From Bacteroidota bacterium (GTDB taxonomy: Bacteria; Bacteroidota; Bacteroidia; 2-12-FULL-35-15): 18,783 nucleotides of DNA. Every line of letters starts with the position of its first letter. The first letter of the stretch is position 1. The notes below the pieces were generated by a model that was given only the letters and a program-made list of their open reading frames with translations, was not told the DNA's origin and made no database searches. Where the stretch lies: NCBI GenBank assembly GCA_026391935.1, contig JAPLDC010000063.1, positions 1 to 18,783 of the forward strand, written 5' to 3'. Below, piece after piece: positions 8,246 to 15,048 of this stretch. The position numbers and the translations under genes are program-made.

Positions 8246-8261
8246 CCGCTTGTAAAAGCGG
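8246..8261. other. Short hairpin in convergent gap
   Basis: CCGCTT at 8246-8251 and AAGCGG at 8256-8261 form a 6-base perfect stem with a GTAA loop, just before the 3' end of the minus-strand OMP gene. No T-run follows on either strand, so it is not a standard terminator by itself. It may protect the plus-strand transcript end or be chance. Confidence 0.35.
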
Positions 8262-8268
8262 GATTGCA

Positions 8269-8898
8269 CTATGATGAAATTATTTTCTTATCCTTAATTA
8301 TAAATAAATTAAATCCTAGTCCGAAAGTAACACGCAATTCCTGAAGTGAAATCGGACTCGGCGCTTGTGATAAATGCCGACCATAAACATAACGTGTTTC
8401 AACAAACAAATGAGCAAAACGCTGGAAATAATAATTGAATCCTAAACCTGCTGTTGCCAGCGGACTTAATACTCCGGCATAGGTTGCCACTTTTGTATTT
8501 TCATTAGGGTTGCCCAAATATTTTGCCTTATAAGAAGACGTATAGGCAATTCCGGGTTGAAAAATAAAATATGGATCGAAATGCCCTTTAGTTGTAAAAT
8601 GGTATGCACCACCCAACATAATGGAATGAAAATCTTTTAAGCCCATCGAATCTTTTGTTAAGCCTGTACTTCCCAATAAATAACTTGCAGAACCTCTGAT
8701 AGAGACTTTATTATCCAAATAATATTCTGCACTTCCATTGACATGAACATTATTTATGTTTTCTTTAAATAAATATCCTGCAACGATAGAAGCATCTGCA
8801 CGCACTAAATGATTATGTATGAATTGCGTGTTTTCTTGCTGAGCAAAAACAACATTTGAAAAGCATACAAATAATAAAATTATTTTTTTCGGATTCAT
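8269..8898 (-). CDS. Small outer-membrane beta-barrel protein
   Basis: With the start placed at 8898 this is a 209-residue protein with a clean signal peptide (MNPKKIILLFVCFSNVVFA, cleavage before QQ). The open frame extends upstream to 8979, where an ATG overlaps the stop of the preceding gene, but that start would put 27 polar residues before the signal peptide, so 8898 is preferred. The mature part alternates polar and hydrophobic residues in strands (SIRGSASYLL, HSIMLGGAYHF, PLATAGLGFNYYF, ELRVTFGLGFNLF), as in 8-stranded OMP_b-brl proteins. No enzymatic or binding motif is seen and the function is unknown. It follows another small barrel protein on the same strand and is probably co-transcribed with it. 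Confidence 0.75.
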   Translation of the reverse strand: MNPKKIILLFVCFSNVVFAQQENTQFIHNHLVRADASIVAGYLFKENINNVHVNGSAEYYLDNKVSIRGSASYLLGSTGLTKDSMGLKDFHSIMLGGAYHFTTKGHFDPYFIFQPGIAYTSSYKAKYLGNPNENTKVATYAGVLSPLATAGLGFNYYFQRFAHLFVETRYVYGRHLSQAPSPISLQELRVTFGLGFNLFIIKDKKIISS

Positions 8899-8975
8899 AG
8901 TGATACAATTTAAATTTCGTTTTGTGTTACTCGTATTCAATGAACATTTTTTTGACAAATTCATTACAAAAAACA

Positions 8976-9623
8976 TCATGCTGTTTTCTTTCTTTTATGC
9001 TGCTGATCCCACATATCGAACAGACGAACATTTAAACTTATATTGATAAGCATATGTCCTTCGATGCCGCTAATTTTATTTTTTTGGATCAATACATCTT
9101 TTTTTCCATCAACTTCATAAACATCCGCTTTAATATCTTTTCCTAAATGCATCATGTATTGAGCAGTTAACGAAATATCCGTACGATCTGTAATATTGTA
9201 ATGAGCACCCAGTCCGGCCTGTACAGCACTACTCCATTTTTCTTTATAATATCCATCACTATTTTTTGTGACTTTAGAATAATCGAAGCAATGACCGGCA
9301 AGTATATAAGGAGTTATTTTCCCTTTTGTCGTCTGGCAATTAAAGGGATATGTTAATACCGACCATCCGATGTGAACATCTTCCCTACGTGCAAGTCCAG
9401 CAATATCTGTGGTGATATAATCGGCAAACCAATCGGTATTTAGTCTATTTAACACGCGGATACGAAATTGTCCGCCGTAACCAAAACCATTGGCGCCATC
9501 GTCGCTGAATGCACTAAAGGCGTTACGCACTCCTAATTGAAAATAACCGCTTACGGTATCGATGTGTTCTTGCCCTCTTCCTATTAAAGGAATCAAAAGC
9601 GCAAGGAGAATGAGTTTTTTCAT
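8976..9623 (-). CDS. Small outer-membrane beta-barrel protein
   Basis: This protein of about 215 residues has a signal peptide (MKKLILLALLIPLIGRGQ); the start at 9623 is chosen over an in-frame ATG at 9632 because it gives the compact Lys-Lys n-region. Predicted beta strands (GYFQLGVRNAF, GYGGQFRIRVL, SAVQAGLGAHYNI, DISLTAQYMMHL, HMLINISLNVRLF) suggest an OMP_b-brl barrel in the outer membrane. The C-terminus is strongly basic (QQHKRKKTA), unusual for a barrel that normally ends in an aromatic residue. It is the first gene of a probable two-gene unit. Its promoter must lie in 9624-9867, shared with divergent ctaA. No specific function can be assigned. Confidence 0.75.
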   Translation of the reverse strand: MKKLILLALLIPLIGRGQEHIDTVSGYFQLGVRNAFSAFSDDGANGFGYGGQFRIRVLNRLNTDWFADYITTDIAGLARREDVHIGWSVLTYPFNCQTTKGKITPYILAGHCFDYSKVTKNSDGYYKEKWSSAVQAGLGAHYNITDRTDISLTAQYMMHLGKDIKADVYEVDGKKDVLIQKNKISGIEGHMLINISLNVRLFDMWDQQHKRKKTA

Positions 9624-9745
9624 GAGAACCAATTTAGAGTTTCTATGGCTAAAACTATGAAATTATATGAGATATTGTACAAAAAGTGGAATTGAGGTTA
9701 ACCCGAATAAAACTCAGGTGAAATTCTATTTTTCGATGTAATTCA

Positions 9746-9786
9746 CCATGGTAGATCTACCAGCACGTACCATGGCGGTGTTTTTT
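9746..9786 (+). promoter_or_regulatory. Nested palindrome/hairpin with T-run upstream of ctaA
   Basis: CCATGGTA at 9746-9753 can pair with TACCATGG at 9768-9775. Nested inside and overlapping the first arm is a perfect 12-base palindrome, GGTAGATCTACC, at 9750-9761, so the two foldings exclude each other. GGCGGTG and six T follow (9781-9786). It sits in the divergent gap between ctaA and the minus-strand OMP genes, where no upstream plus-strand gene needs terminating. It could be an operator, a leader switch, or the terminator of an unseen small transcript; the sequence does not decide. Confidence 0.45.
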
Positions 9787-9867
9787 ATGTGAAATTTTAG
9801 AATTAACCTATTTTTATAGAAAGAAACAAATGTTAACTTTACAGCAGCCTTTTAAGGAATAAATGAA

Positions 9868-10899
9868 ATGAAAAATAATCCACACCGATCAATTATCATC
9901 TGGCTTTTTGCAGGGTGCTTTTTAGTATATGCAATGGTAGTAATTGGAGGGATTACACGACTAACCCATTCCGGATTATCCATGGTAGAATGGAATCCGA
10001 TCATCGGTTCTTTGCCACCAATCAGTGATGCTGACTGGCAGGCTCCTTTTGAAAAATACAAACAAACACCCGAGTATCAGATTGTCAATAATCAATTTAC
10101 ATTGGATGAATTCAAATCCATTTATTGGTGGGAATATTCTCATCGTTTGTTAGGCAGAACTATTGGTTTAGTTTTCCTTATCCCTTTCTTTTATTTTCTT
10201 AAAATGAAAAAATTTGACAGGCCTTTATTAAAAAAAATGTTTATACTGCTTATTTTAGGTGCATTACAGGGATTTTTAGGGTGGTTCATGGTAAAAAGCG
10301 GACTACAAAAATCGCCACATGTGAGTCACTATCGATTAGCAACTCACCTCATCAGTGCATTCACTATTTTCGGATTTACTTTTTGGTATGCTCTGGATTT
10401 GCTATATCCAAAGATGTTACAAGAGGAAAGCGCAATTTTAAAAAACATTAAGAAGTGGGCAAGAATTATGTTCGGAGTTATTATTTTACAAATTATTTAT
10501 GGCGCATTTGTAGCAGGTTTAAGAGCCGGTTTGATTTACAATACCTATCCGACAATGTTGGGATCCTTAATGCCTGAGTCGGTTACATCCTTTGAACCTT
10601 TCTGGAAAAATTTTTTAGAAAATCCTTCCGGCATCCAGTTTTTACATAGGAATATTGCACTCGTTGTTACAATTCTAGTATTATTTGTTTGGGAAAAATC
10701 ACGGAAGTTGAATTTAAATAGTTTACAGCGAAAGTCCTCAAACTTTATGCTTATTGTTTTAGGGATACAATTTACTTTGGGGGTAATCACCTTATTGTAT
10801 GCTGTTCCGGTGGCGCTGGGAGTCCTTCATCAAACAGGAGCCTTCTTTTTATTTGCTTCTGCTTTATTTTTTATGCACAGTCTTAGGCGTAGTGCTTAA
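9868..10899 (+). CDS. ctaA: Heme A synthase, COX15/CtaA family
   Basis: This 343-residue integral membrane protein converts heme O to heme A for cytochrome oxidase in the cytoplasmic membrane. About eight hydrophobic segments are visible. The family signatures are present: GGITRLTHSGLSMVEW (23-42) and YWWEYSHRLLGR (86-97). The four histidines expected to ligate the two hemes are present at H92, H160 (RLATH), H260 (FLHRN) and H321 (VLHQTGA), one in each of the equivalent helices of the two internal repeats. The length matches the longer COX15 type rather than the shorter Bacillus CtaA. An AAGGA sequence lies 9 bases before the ATG, unusual in this Shine-Dalgarno-poor lineage, and an ATG-AAA-TGA triplet set overlaps the start (9863-9871). 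The 3' end overlaps gldD on the other strand by 36 bases. Confidence 0.95.
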   Translation: MKNNPHRSIIIWLFAGCFLVYAMVVIGGITRLTHSGLSMVEWNPIIGSLPPISDADWQAPFEKYKQTPEYQIVNNQFTLDEFKSIYWWEYSHRLLGRTIGLVFLIPFFYFLKMKKFDRPLLKKMFILLILGALQGFLGWFMVKSGLQKSPHVSHYRLATHLISAFTIFGFTFWYALDLLYPKMLQEESAILKNIKKWARIMFGVIILQIIYGAFVAGLRAGLIYNTYPTMLGSLMPESVTSFEPFWKNFLENPSGIQFLHRNIALVVTILVLFVWEKSRKLNLNSLQRKSSNFMLIVLGIQFTLGVITLLYAVPVALGVLHQTGAFFLFASALFFMHSLRRSA

Positions 10900-11562
10900 C
10901 TCCTGTGTTTCTTTTTTCCACTCAAAAGTTTCTATCATATGATAGATATCTTTTCTTACAAAATCAAGCACCGGGGCGATAGAATCAGTATTTGGCGCAA
11001 CATTAAAATACATTGCTCCGCGAATAAAATGCTTGGTACTATCCGTTAAAAAAAACTGAATGGATGAAGCTGCGTTTCCTCCTATCTCATAAATCAATCC
11101 GTATACTTTACTTGAATCTCTGGAAACCAATTTCTCTTCAATCCCTGAAGCTTTTATCTGATGTTTTGAGACCAACTCGTTCGTTTGTTCCAGATAACCA
11201 TTTATATCACCGTTCACTTCGTGATAGGTAAGGTGCAATGTACCATTCAATGAGGGAAATTGAAGATTTAACCAACATGGTTCAGCACGGTAGCTTTTAT
11301 CATTTTCCATTTTTGTATACGTAGGAATTTCAAATGAAAACGGACAAGCAGCACTATAAGAAACATATTTTTTTTCAGGAAATGACAAACGAAAATAAGC
11401 ACGTGGCTTAGGTGCAATCGTTTCATCATCATCATTACCTCCGCATGACGGAAGAAATACACAAGACATAAGAAACAATATGCATCCTATAATTATTACT
11501 GCTTGAAACTTGATACCTGATACTTGAAACCAGCTACCAGACAAATTATTCTTTTTCTTCAT
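10864..11562 (-). CDS. gldD: Gliding motility lipoprotein GldD
   Basis: GldD is a lipoprotein needed for gliding and type IX secretion in Flavobacterium. The mature part carries the family's recognisable opening PKPRAYFRLSFPEKKY, followed by CPFSFEIPTY and an all-beta/alpha body ending in ETFEWKKE. The start at 11562 gives about 232 residues and a 17-base overlap with gldE; an ATG at 11586 would extend it by 8 residues. The hydrophobic core AVIIIGCILFLMSC... leads to two possible lipidated cysteines, C34 (LMSC) or C40 (LPSCGG); C40 better fits the short spacer before PKPRAY. The n-region is odd: it contains LSGSWFQVSGIKFQ, encoded by a repeat-like DNA tract. It follows gldE, its usual neighbour, and its end overlaps ctaA. 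Confidence 0.92.
   Translation of the reverse strand: MKKKNNLSGSWFQVSGIKFQAVIIIGCILFLMSCVFLPSCGGNDDDETIAPKPRAYFRLSFPEKKYVSYSAACPFSFEIPTYTKMENDKSYRAEPCWLNLQFPSLNGTLHLTYHEVNGDINGYLEQTNELVSKHQIKASGIEEKLVSRDSSKVYGLIYEIGGNAASSIQFFLTDSTKHFIRGAMYFNVAPNTDSIAPVLDFVRKDIYHMIETFEWKKETQELSTTPKTVHKK
11501..11538. repeat. Tandem degenerate TTGAAAC/CTTGATAC-type repeat inside gldD
   Basis: On the plus strand this stretch reads as degenerate units: TTGAAAC, TTGATAC, CTGATAC, TTGAAAC. The same word style (tgaaacttgatacctgat...) is, from memory, common between genes in many Bacteroidota. Here it lies inside the coding sequence of gldD, in frame, and encodes FQVSGIKFQ between the start and the hydrophobic core of the signal peptide. 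It looks like a short repeat that inserted without breaking the gene. Confidence 0.55.
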
Positions 11563-12898
11563 CGCGTTCAATTGTAATTTTAACACGCTTTATTTTTCTG
11601 TTATCTGCTGACTCAATTATAAAATTTAATTTCTTGAAAGAAATTTTTTCATTTTTTGTTGGAATGCGCCCTTCTATCTCAATGATCAATCCAGCTAAAG
11701 TATCCGACTCTCCTTTTGCGTCTTCAAAATCAGCACCATCAATTTCTAATATTCTTGCTACATCATTTAATGGAGCCTTGCCTTCAAAAACAAAATTGTC
11801 ATTATCTAATTTTGAATACACGAGATCGTCGTCATCAAATTCGTCATTTATTTCTCCTACTATTTCTTCGATCACATCTTCCAAAGTAACAATACCTGAT
11901 GTTCCACCATACTCATCGACTACCACAGCCAGATGAATTTTTTTACTTTGAATTTCACGAAGCAGATCGTCAATTTTTTTATTTTCAGGCACAAAAAATG
12001 GAGGACGGATGATGCCTTGCCAATTAAAATTATCGGCTTCGTTTATATACTGCAACAAATCTTTTGCATATAGAACACCTACAATATTATCCAATGTTTC
12101 TTTATAGATTGGAACTCTTGAAAACCCAAAAGAGGTGAGATCTGCGAGCAATTTTGTATAACCAAGTTTATATTCAAAAGCGGTGACGTGCATTCTCGAT
12201 TGCATGATTTGTTTTACGTCAGTATTTCCGAACTTCACAATTCCCTTTAAGATCTTATGATCCTCTTCCGGAATGTCATCGTCAGAAGTAAGATCAAGCG
12301 CCTGCGATAATTCATCCACAGAAATATTATGTGATTGAGGCTTGATGACTTTGTCGAGTAAGGATGTAATAAAAATTAAAAATGAGCTTAAAGGATAAAA
12401 CAACTGTTGCAATATCAAAACAAAATAGATAAGTCTCCGTGAAGCTTTGAGTGGATTTTGAGTTGCATATATTTTAGGAGTTACTTCTCCTACAAGTAAA
12501 ATTAAAAAGGTAACAACTACAACTTGGATAACAAAACCAATAGTGGGACTTCCGGGAAAATCAAATAATCCATCTTCACCGAAAATAAAAGAAGCATTGA
12601 GAATAACAATGGCGATATTGATGAAATTAATACTTATTAGAAGCGTTGCCAATAAACGTTTTGGCTTTTCTATCAGCAAAAGAATTTTATGATCCACTTT
12701 GGAATCAGAATAATTTAATTCTTCCCTATCAGTAGGTGTAAGAGAAAAGAAAGAAGATTCAGCAGCAGAGACCAGTGCAACAATAAACAACAAAACAAAC
12801 ATTGTTACTATTGCTAAAACAATACTAAATGATAATGGATTTATAACAATGCTTAGAAGCGAAGAATTAAAAAACAGACAGGTACGCGTGACGGCCAA
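11546..12898 (-). CDS. gldE: Gliding motility-associated protein GldE (CorC/HlyC-like, DUF21 + CBS)
   Basis: This 450-residue membrane protein is of the CorC/HlyC/CNNM type. A DUF21 transmembrane region covers about 25-205 (VSAAESSFFSLTPTDREEL, VGEVTPKIYATQNPL). A CBS pair follows at about 225-355 (FSRVPIYKETLDNIVGVLYAKDLL; IHLAVVVDEYGGTSGIVTLE), then a CorC_HlyC domain to the C-terminus. CorC-like proteins are linked to Mg/Co efflux, but this family member sits directly before gldD and downstream of ssb. In Flavobacterium this arrangement marks GldE, which partly supports GldD function in gliding. The last codons overlap gldD, so expression is coupled. A TAnnTTTG promoter element lies 34-41 bases before the start. 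Confidence 0.93.
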   Translation of the reverse strand: MAVTRTCLFFNSSLLSIVINPLSFSIVLAIVTMFVLLFIVALVSAAESSFFSLTPTDREELNYSDSKVDHKILLLIEKPKRLLATLLISINFINIAIVILNASFIFGEDGLFDFPGSPTIGFVIQVVVVTFLILLVGEVTPKIYATQNPLKASRRLIYFVLILQQLFYPLSSFLIFITSLLDKVIKPQSHNISVDELSQALDLTSDDDIPEEDHKILKGIVKFGNTDVKQIMQSRMHVTAFEYKLGYTKLLADLTSFGFSRVPIYKETLDNIVGVLYAKDLLQYINEADNFNWQGIIRPPFFVPENKKIDDLLREIQSKKIHLAVVVDEYGGTSGIVTLEDVIEEIVGEINDEFDDDDLVYSKLDNDNFVFEGKAPLNDVARILEIDGADFEDAKGESDTLAGLIIEIEGRIPTKNEKISFKKLNFIIESADNRKIKRVKITIERDEEKE

Positions 12899-12931
12899 AA
12901 TTTTGGGATATTAGTTATACTTATAATGTTG

Positions 12932-12939
12932 CAAAGATA
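12932..12939 (-). promoter_or_regulatory. Bacteroidota -7 element for gldE
   Basis: On the minus strand the sequence is TATCTTTG, an exact match to the TAnnTTTG -7 consensus of Bacteroidota housekeeping promoters. It is followed by CAACAT and a leader of roughly 25-30 bases before the gldE ATG. The -33 position lies near the ssb stop and has no clear TTG, so the promoter is supported mainly by the -7 box. Confidence 0.55.
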
Positions 12940-12959
12940 GTATTTTGCAAATAAACAGT

Positions 12960-13367
12960 TTAAAATGGGAGATCCTCTAGTGGTTTGGTGCTACTGTTAG
13001 CAATATCGTCATTGTTTCCAGGGGAAGTATTGTTTTCTTTTTTGCTCAGGATCGTAAATGTATCACCAACTATTTCAGTAGTGTACCGCTTATGCCCTTC
13101 TTTATCATCCCAGGATCGTGTACGTAATTTCCCCTCAATGTAGATCGTCATTCCTTTTTTCAAATATTTTTCAGCTATTTCAGCTAAGCCGCGCCAAACA
13201 ACAACATTATGCCATTCAGTTTGTTCCTGACGATTTCCTGTTTTATCCTTGTAGGTTTCTGTTGTAGCCAATGAAAAGTTTGCTACGGCTGCACCACCTT
13301 CCAAGTAACGCACCTCAGGATCTTTCCCCAAATTACCTACCAATATTACTTTATTAACTCCTGCCAT
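12960..13367 (-). CDS. ssb: Single-stranded DNA-binding protein
   Basis: This 135-residue OB-fold protein binds single-stranded DNA in replication, recombination and repair. It opens MAGVNKVILVGNLGKDPEVRYL and continues with TEWHNVVVWRGLAEIAEKYLKKG and IYIEGKLRTRSW, the hallmark SSB strands. After an Asn/Ser-rich disordered linker (about 112-128) it ends in the acidic-hydrophobic tip EDLPF, the Bacteroidota version of the DIPF/DDIPF partner-docking tail. It lies between mutY and gldE on the same strand with gaps of 74 and 61 bases and has its own good promoter upstream. Confidence 0.97.
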   Translation of the reverse strand: MAGVNKVILVGNLGKDPEVRYLEGGAAVANFSLATTETYKDKTGNRQEQTEWHNVVVWRGLAEIAEKYLKKGMTIYIEGKLRTRSWDDKEGHKRYTTEIVGDTFTILSKKENNTSPGNNDDIANSSTKPLEDLPF

Positions 13368-13389
13368 GATTTGAAAATTATTTGAATAA

Positions 13390-13421
13390 CAAATATAGTA
13401 AAAACTGGCCCTCTATCCAAA
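13390..13421 (-). promoter_or_regulatory. Bacteroidota promoter for ssb
   Basis: On the minus strand TTTG (13421-13418) is followed by a 20-base spacer and TATATTTG (13397-13390). This is an exact fit to the Bacteroidota sigma-ABfr consensus TTTG-N19-21-TAnnTTTG. It lies in the short gap between the mutY stop and the ssb start, so ssb can be transcribed independently of mutY. Confidence 0.75.
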
Positions 13422-13441
13422 GACGAAATGAACCACAATCG

Positions 13442-14512
13442 TTAATTCGGAAAGCGCTGGATTTCCTTTTCTAGAAATAGATCCACCAATCTTGGAACCG
13501 CGTATTTATGAATATCTCTTTCTTTTATAATGATGATCTCTTCAGGAAGGAATGATCTTAGAGGCTGTTCACTATTTACGATTATAAAACGGGCAAATAT
13601 TTTTTGATGGCTGAGTATATGTTTATAAGTAGAAGAAATGGCTCCGATAGTATACTTTGTTTTGCCCATTATTTTTTTCCATTCGTGGGAGGCAAATAAT
13701 TTCTCTTCTGTCAATTCCTTTGAAGTTTCTATCAAAGGAAAATCGTGTAAGTTGATCCAGATGTCTTTTTCGATTCGCTTACGAATGGCAGTTGTACTTT
13801 TGTATTCAAAAACGATATAATTAAAGTATCGGTTCCGAATTTTCGTTTTCTTTTCCTTAATAGGTAGATCCGCTACCACCTTCTTCGAGAAAGCATAACA
13901 ATTTGAATTTAAACAACATACGCTACAATCAGGATTAACAGGCTTACATTGGAGGGCACCAAATTCCATAATTGCCTGATTGTGCATGCCTGGCTCAACC
14001 TTATCGATAAGTTCGTTTGCAAGTTTATAAAACTCCTTTTTACCTATCGAGCTATCAATAGGCGTTTCGATACCAAAAACTCTTGAAAGCACACGGAATA
14101 CATTTCCATCGACCACTGCATGCGGCATATTAAAAGCAAAAGAGGCAATTGCTGCAGCAGTATATTCACCAACACCTTTTAAGGTAAGGATATCTGCATA
14201 AGAATCTGGGAACTTCCCTTTGAAATCATTCTGAAGAATTTTGGCAGTTGCGTGAAGATTACGGGCTCGGGAATAATAACCTAAGCCTTGCCATAACTTC
14301 ATCACGGTGTCATTATCAGCTTTAGCGAGGTGTTTAATAGTAGGAAATTCCTTGGCAAACTTTAAATAATAAGCCATCCCTTGCTCCACACGTGTTTGCT
14401 GTAAAATGATCTCGGAAAGCCATATTAAATAGGCATCTTTTGTGTTCCGCCAAGGCAGATCGCGTTTGTTTTGTCGGTACCAGGTAATTATTTTTGCTGA
14501 AAAATGCTTCAT
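13442..14512 (-). CDS. mutY: A/G-specific adenine glycosylase MutY
   Basis: This 356-residue protein excises adenine mispaired with 8-oxoguanine. The catalytic glutamate is E34 (WLSEIILQQTRV). The helix-hairpin-helix is LKGVGEYTAAAIASFAF (111-127), with the catalytic aspartate D135 in VVDGNVFRVLSR. The [4Fe-4S] cluster ligands are intact as C189-x6-C196-x2-C199-x5-C205. The C-terminal part (about 225-356) fits the NUDIX-like 8-oxoG recognition domain, including an SSTYKHILSHQKIFARF segment. The length is normal for the family. It starts the mutY-ssb-gldE-gldD run and is divergent from the HU gene. Confidence 0.97.
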   Translation of the reverse strand: MKHFSAKIITWYRQNKRDLPWRNTKDAYLIWLSEIILQQTRVEQGMAYYLKFAKEFPTIKHLAKADNDTVMKLWQGLGYYSRARNLHATAKILQNDFKGKFPDSYADILTLKGVGEYTAAAIASFAFNMPHAVVDGNVFRVLSRVFGIETPIDSSIGKKEFYKLANELIDKVEPGMHNQAIMEFGALQCKPVNPDCSVCCLNSNCYAFSKKVVADLPIKEKKTKIRNRYFNYIVFEYKSTTAIRKRIEKDIWINLHDFPLIETSKELTEEKLFASHEWKKIMGKTKYTIGAISSTYKHILSHQKIFARFIIVNSEQPLRSFLPEEIIIIKERDIHKYAVPRLVDLFLEKEIQRFPN

Positions 14513-14570
14513 TTATAGGCTTTAAAGCTCCGTTTTATTAAAATGAAGTTCGAAAATACGATTAAAATTT

Positions 14571-14598
14571 TTGTTTGAAAATTAAAATACTATCTTTG
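14571..14598 (+). promoter_or_regulatory. Bacteroidota promoter for the HU gene
   Basis: TTG at 14571-14573, a 17-base spacer, and TATCTTTG at 14591-14598 match the Flavobacterium/Bacteroides promoter pattern (TTG ... TAnnTTTG). The predicted transcript starts near 14605 and has a leader of about 50 bases before the HU ATG at 14655. The position in the mutY/HU divergent gap supports the call. Confidence 0.75.
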
Positions 14599-14654
14599 CC
14601 TCCCGAAAAATTATTATTGTATTAATTGTTTGATTATAAATAGTTTATAGAAGT

Positions 14655-14954
14655 ATGACAAAGGCAGACATCATTAACGACATTGCAGAAAAAACAGGAA
14701 TTGAAAAAGTTGCAGTTCAGGCGAGCGTTGAGGCATTCATGAAATCGGTAAGAAACTCAATGGTGAGTGGAGAGAATGTGTATTTAAGAGGATTTGGAAG
14801 TTTCATCGTAAAAAGACGTGCTGAAAAAACTGGAAGAAACATTTCAAAAAACACAACAATCATTATTCCAGCTCATTATATTCCGGCTTTCAAACCGGCT
14901 AAAACATTTGCTGAAAAAGTAAAGAAAAACGTTAAAAAAGAAGCAACTGTTTAA
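14655..14954 (+). CDS. hup: HU-family nucleoid DNA-binding protein
   Basis: This 99-residue histone-like protein bends and compacts DNA as a dimer. The N-terminal helices (MTKADIINDIAEKTGIEK) and the VYLRGFGSFIVKRRAEKTGRN saddle are typical of HU. The beta-arm apex reads GRNISKNT: the DNA-intercalating proline of canonical HU/IHF (RNPxTG, position 63) is isoleucine here, a variant I recall from other Bacteroidota HU proteins. The C-terminus is extended by a short Lys-rich tail (KVKKNVKKEATV). It has a strong promoter and is followed after 94 bases by a TPR gene. Confidence 0.95.
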   Translation: MTKADIINDIAEKTGIEKVAVQASVEAFMKSVRNSMVSGENVYLRGFGSFIVKRRAEKTGRNISKNTTIIIPAHYIPAFKPAKTFAEKVKKNVKKEATV

Positions 14955-15048
14955 AACGGTTGAAAGTTCAAAGATTTAAAATTTTTGAGTTCTGAATGAA
15001 CTTAACTTTCTAATCTAAAACATTCAAACTTTAAACTAAAGATATAAA

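Noticed and set aside
8899..8979. 27-residue N-terminal extension of the small OMP
   Set aside because: It would place a polar stretch before a complete signal peptide that starts at Met 8898.
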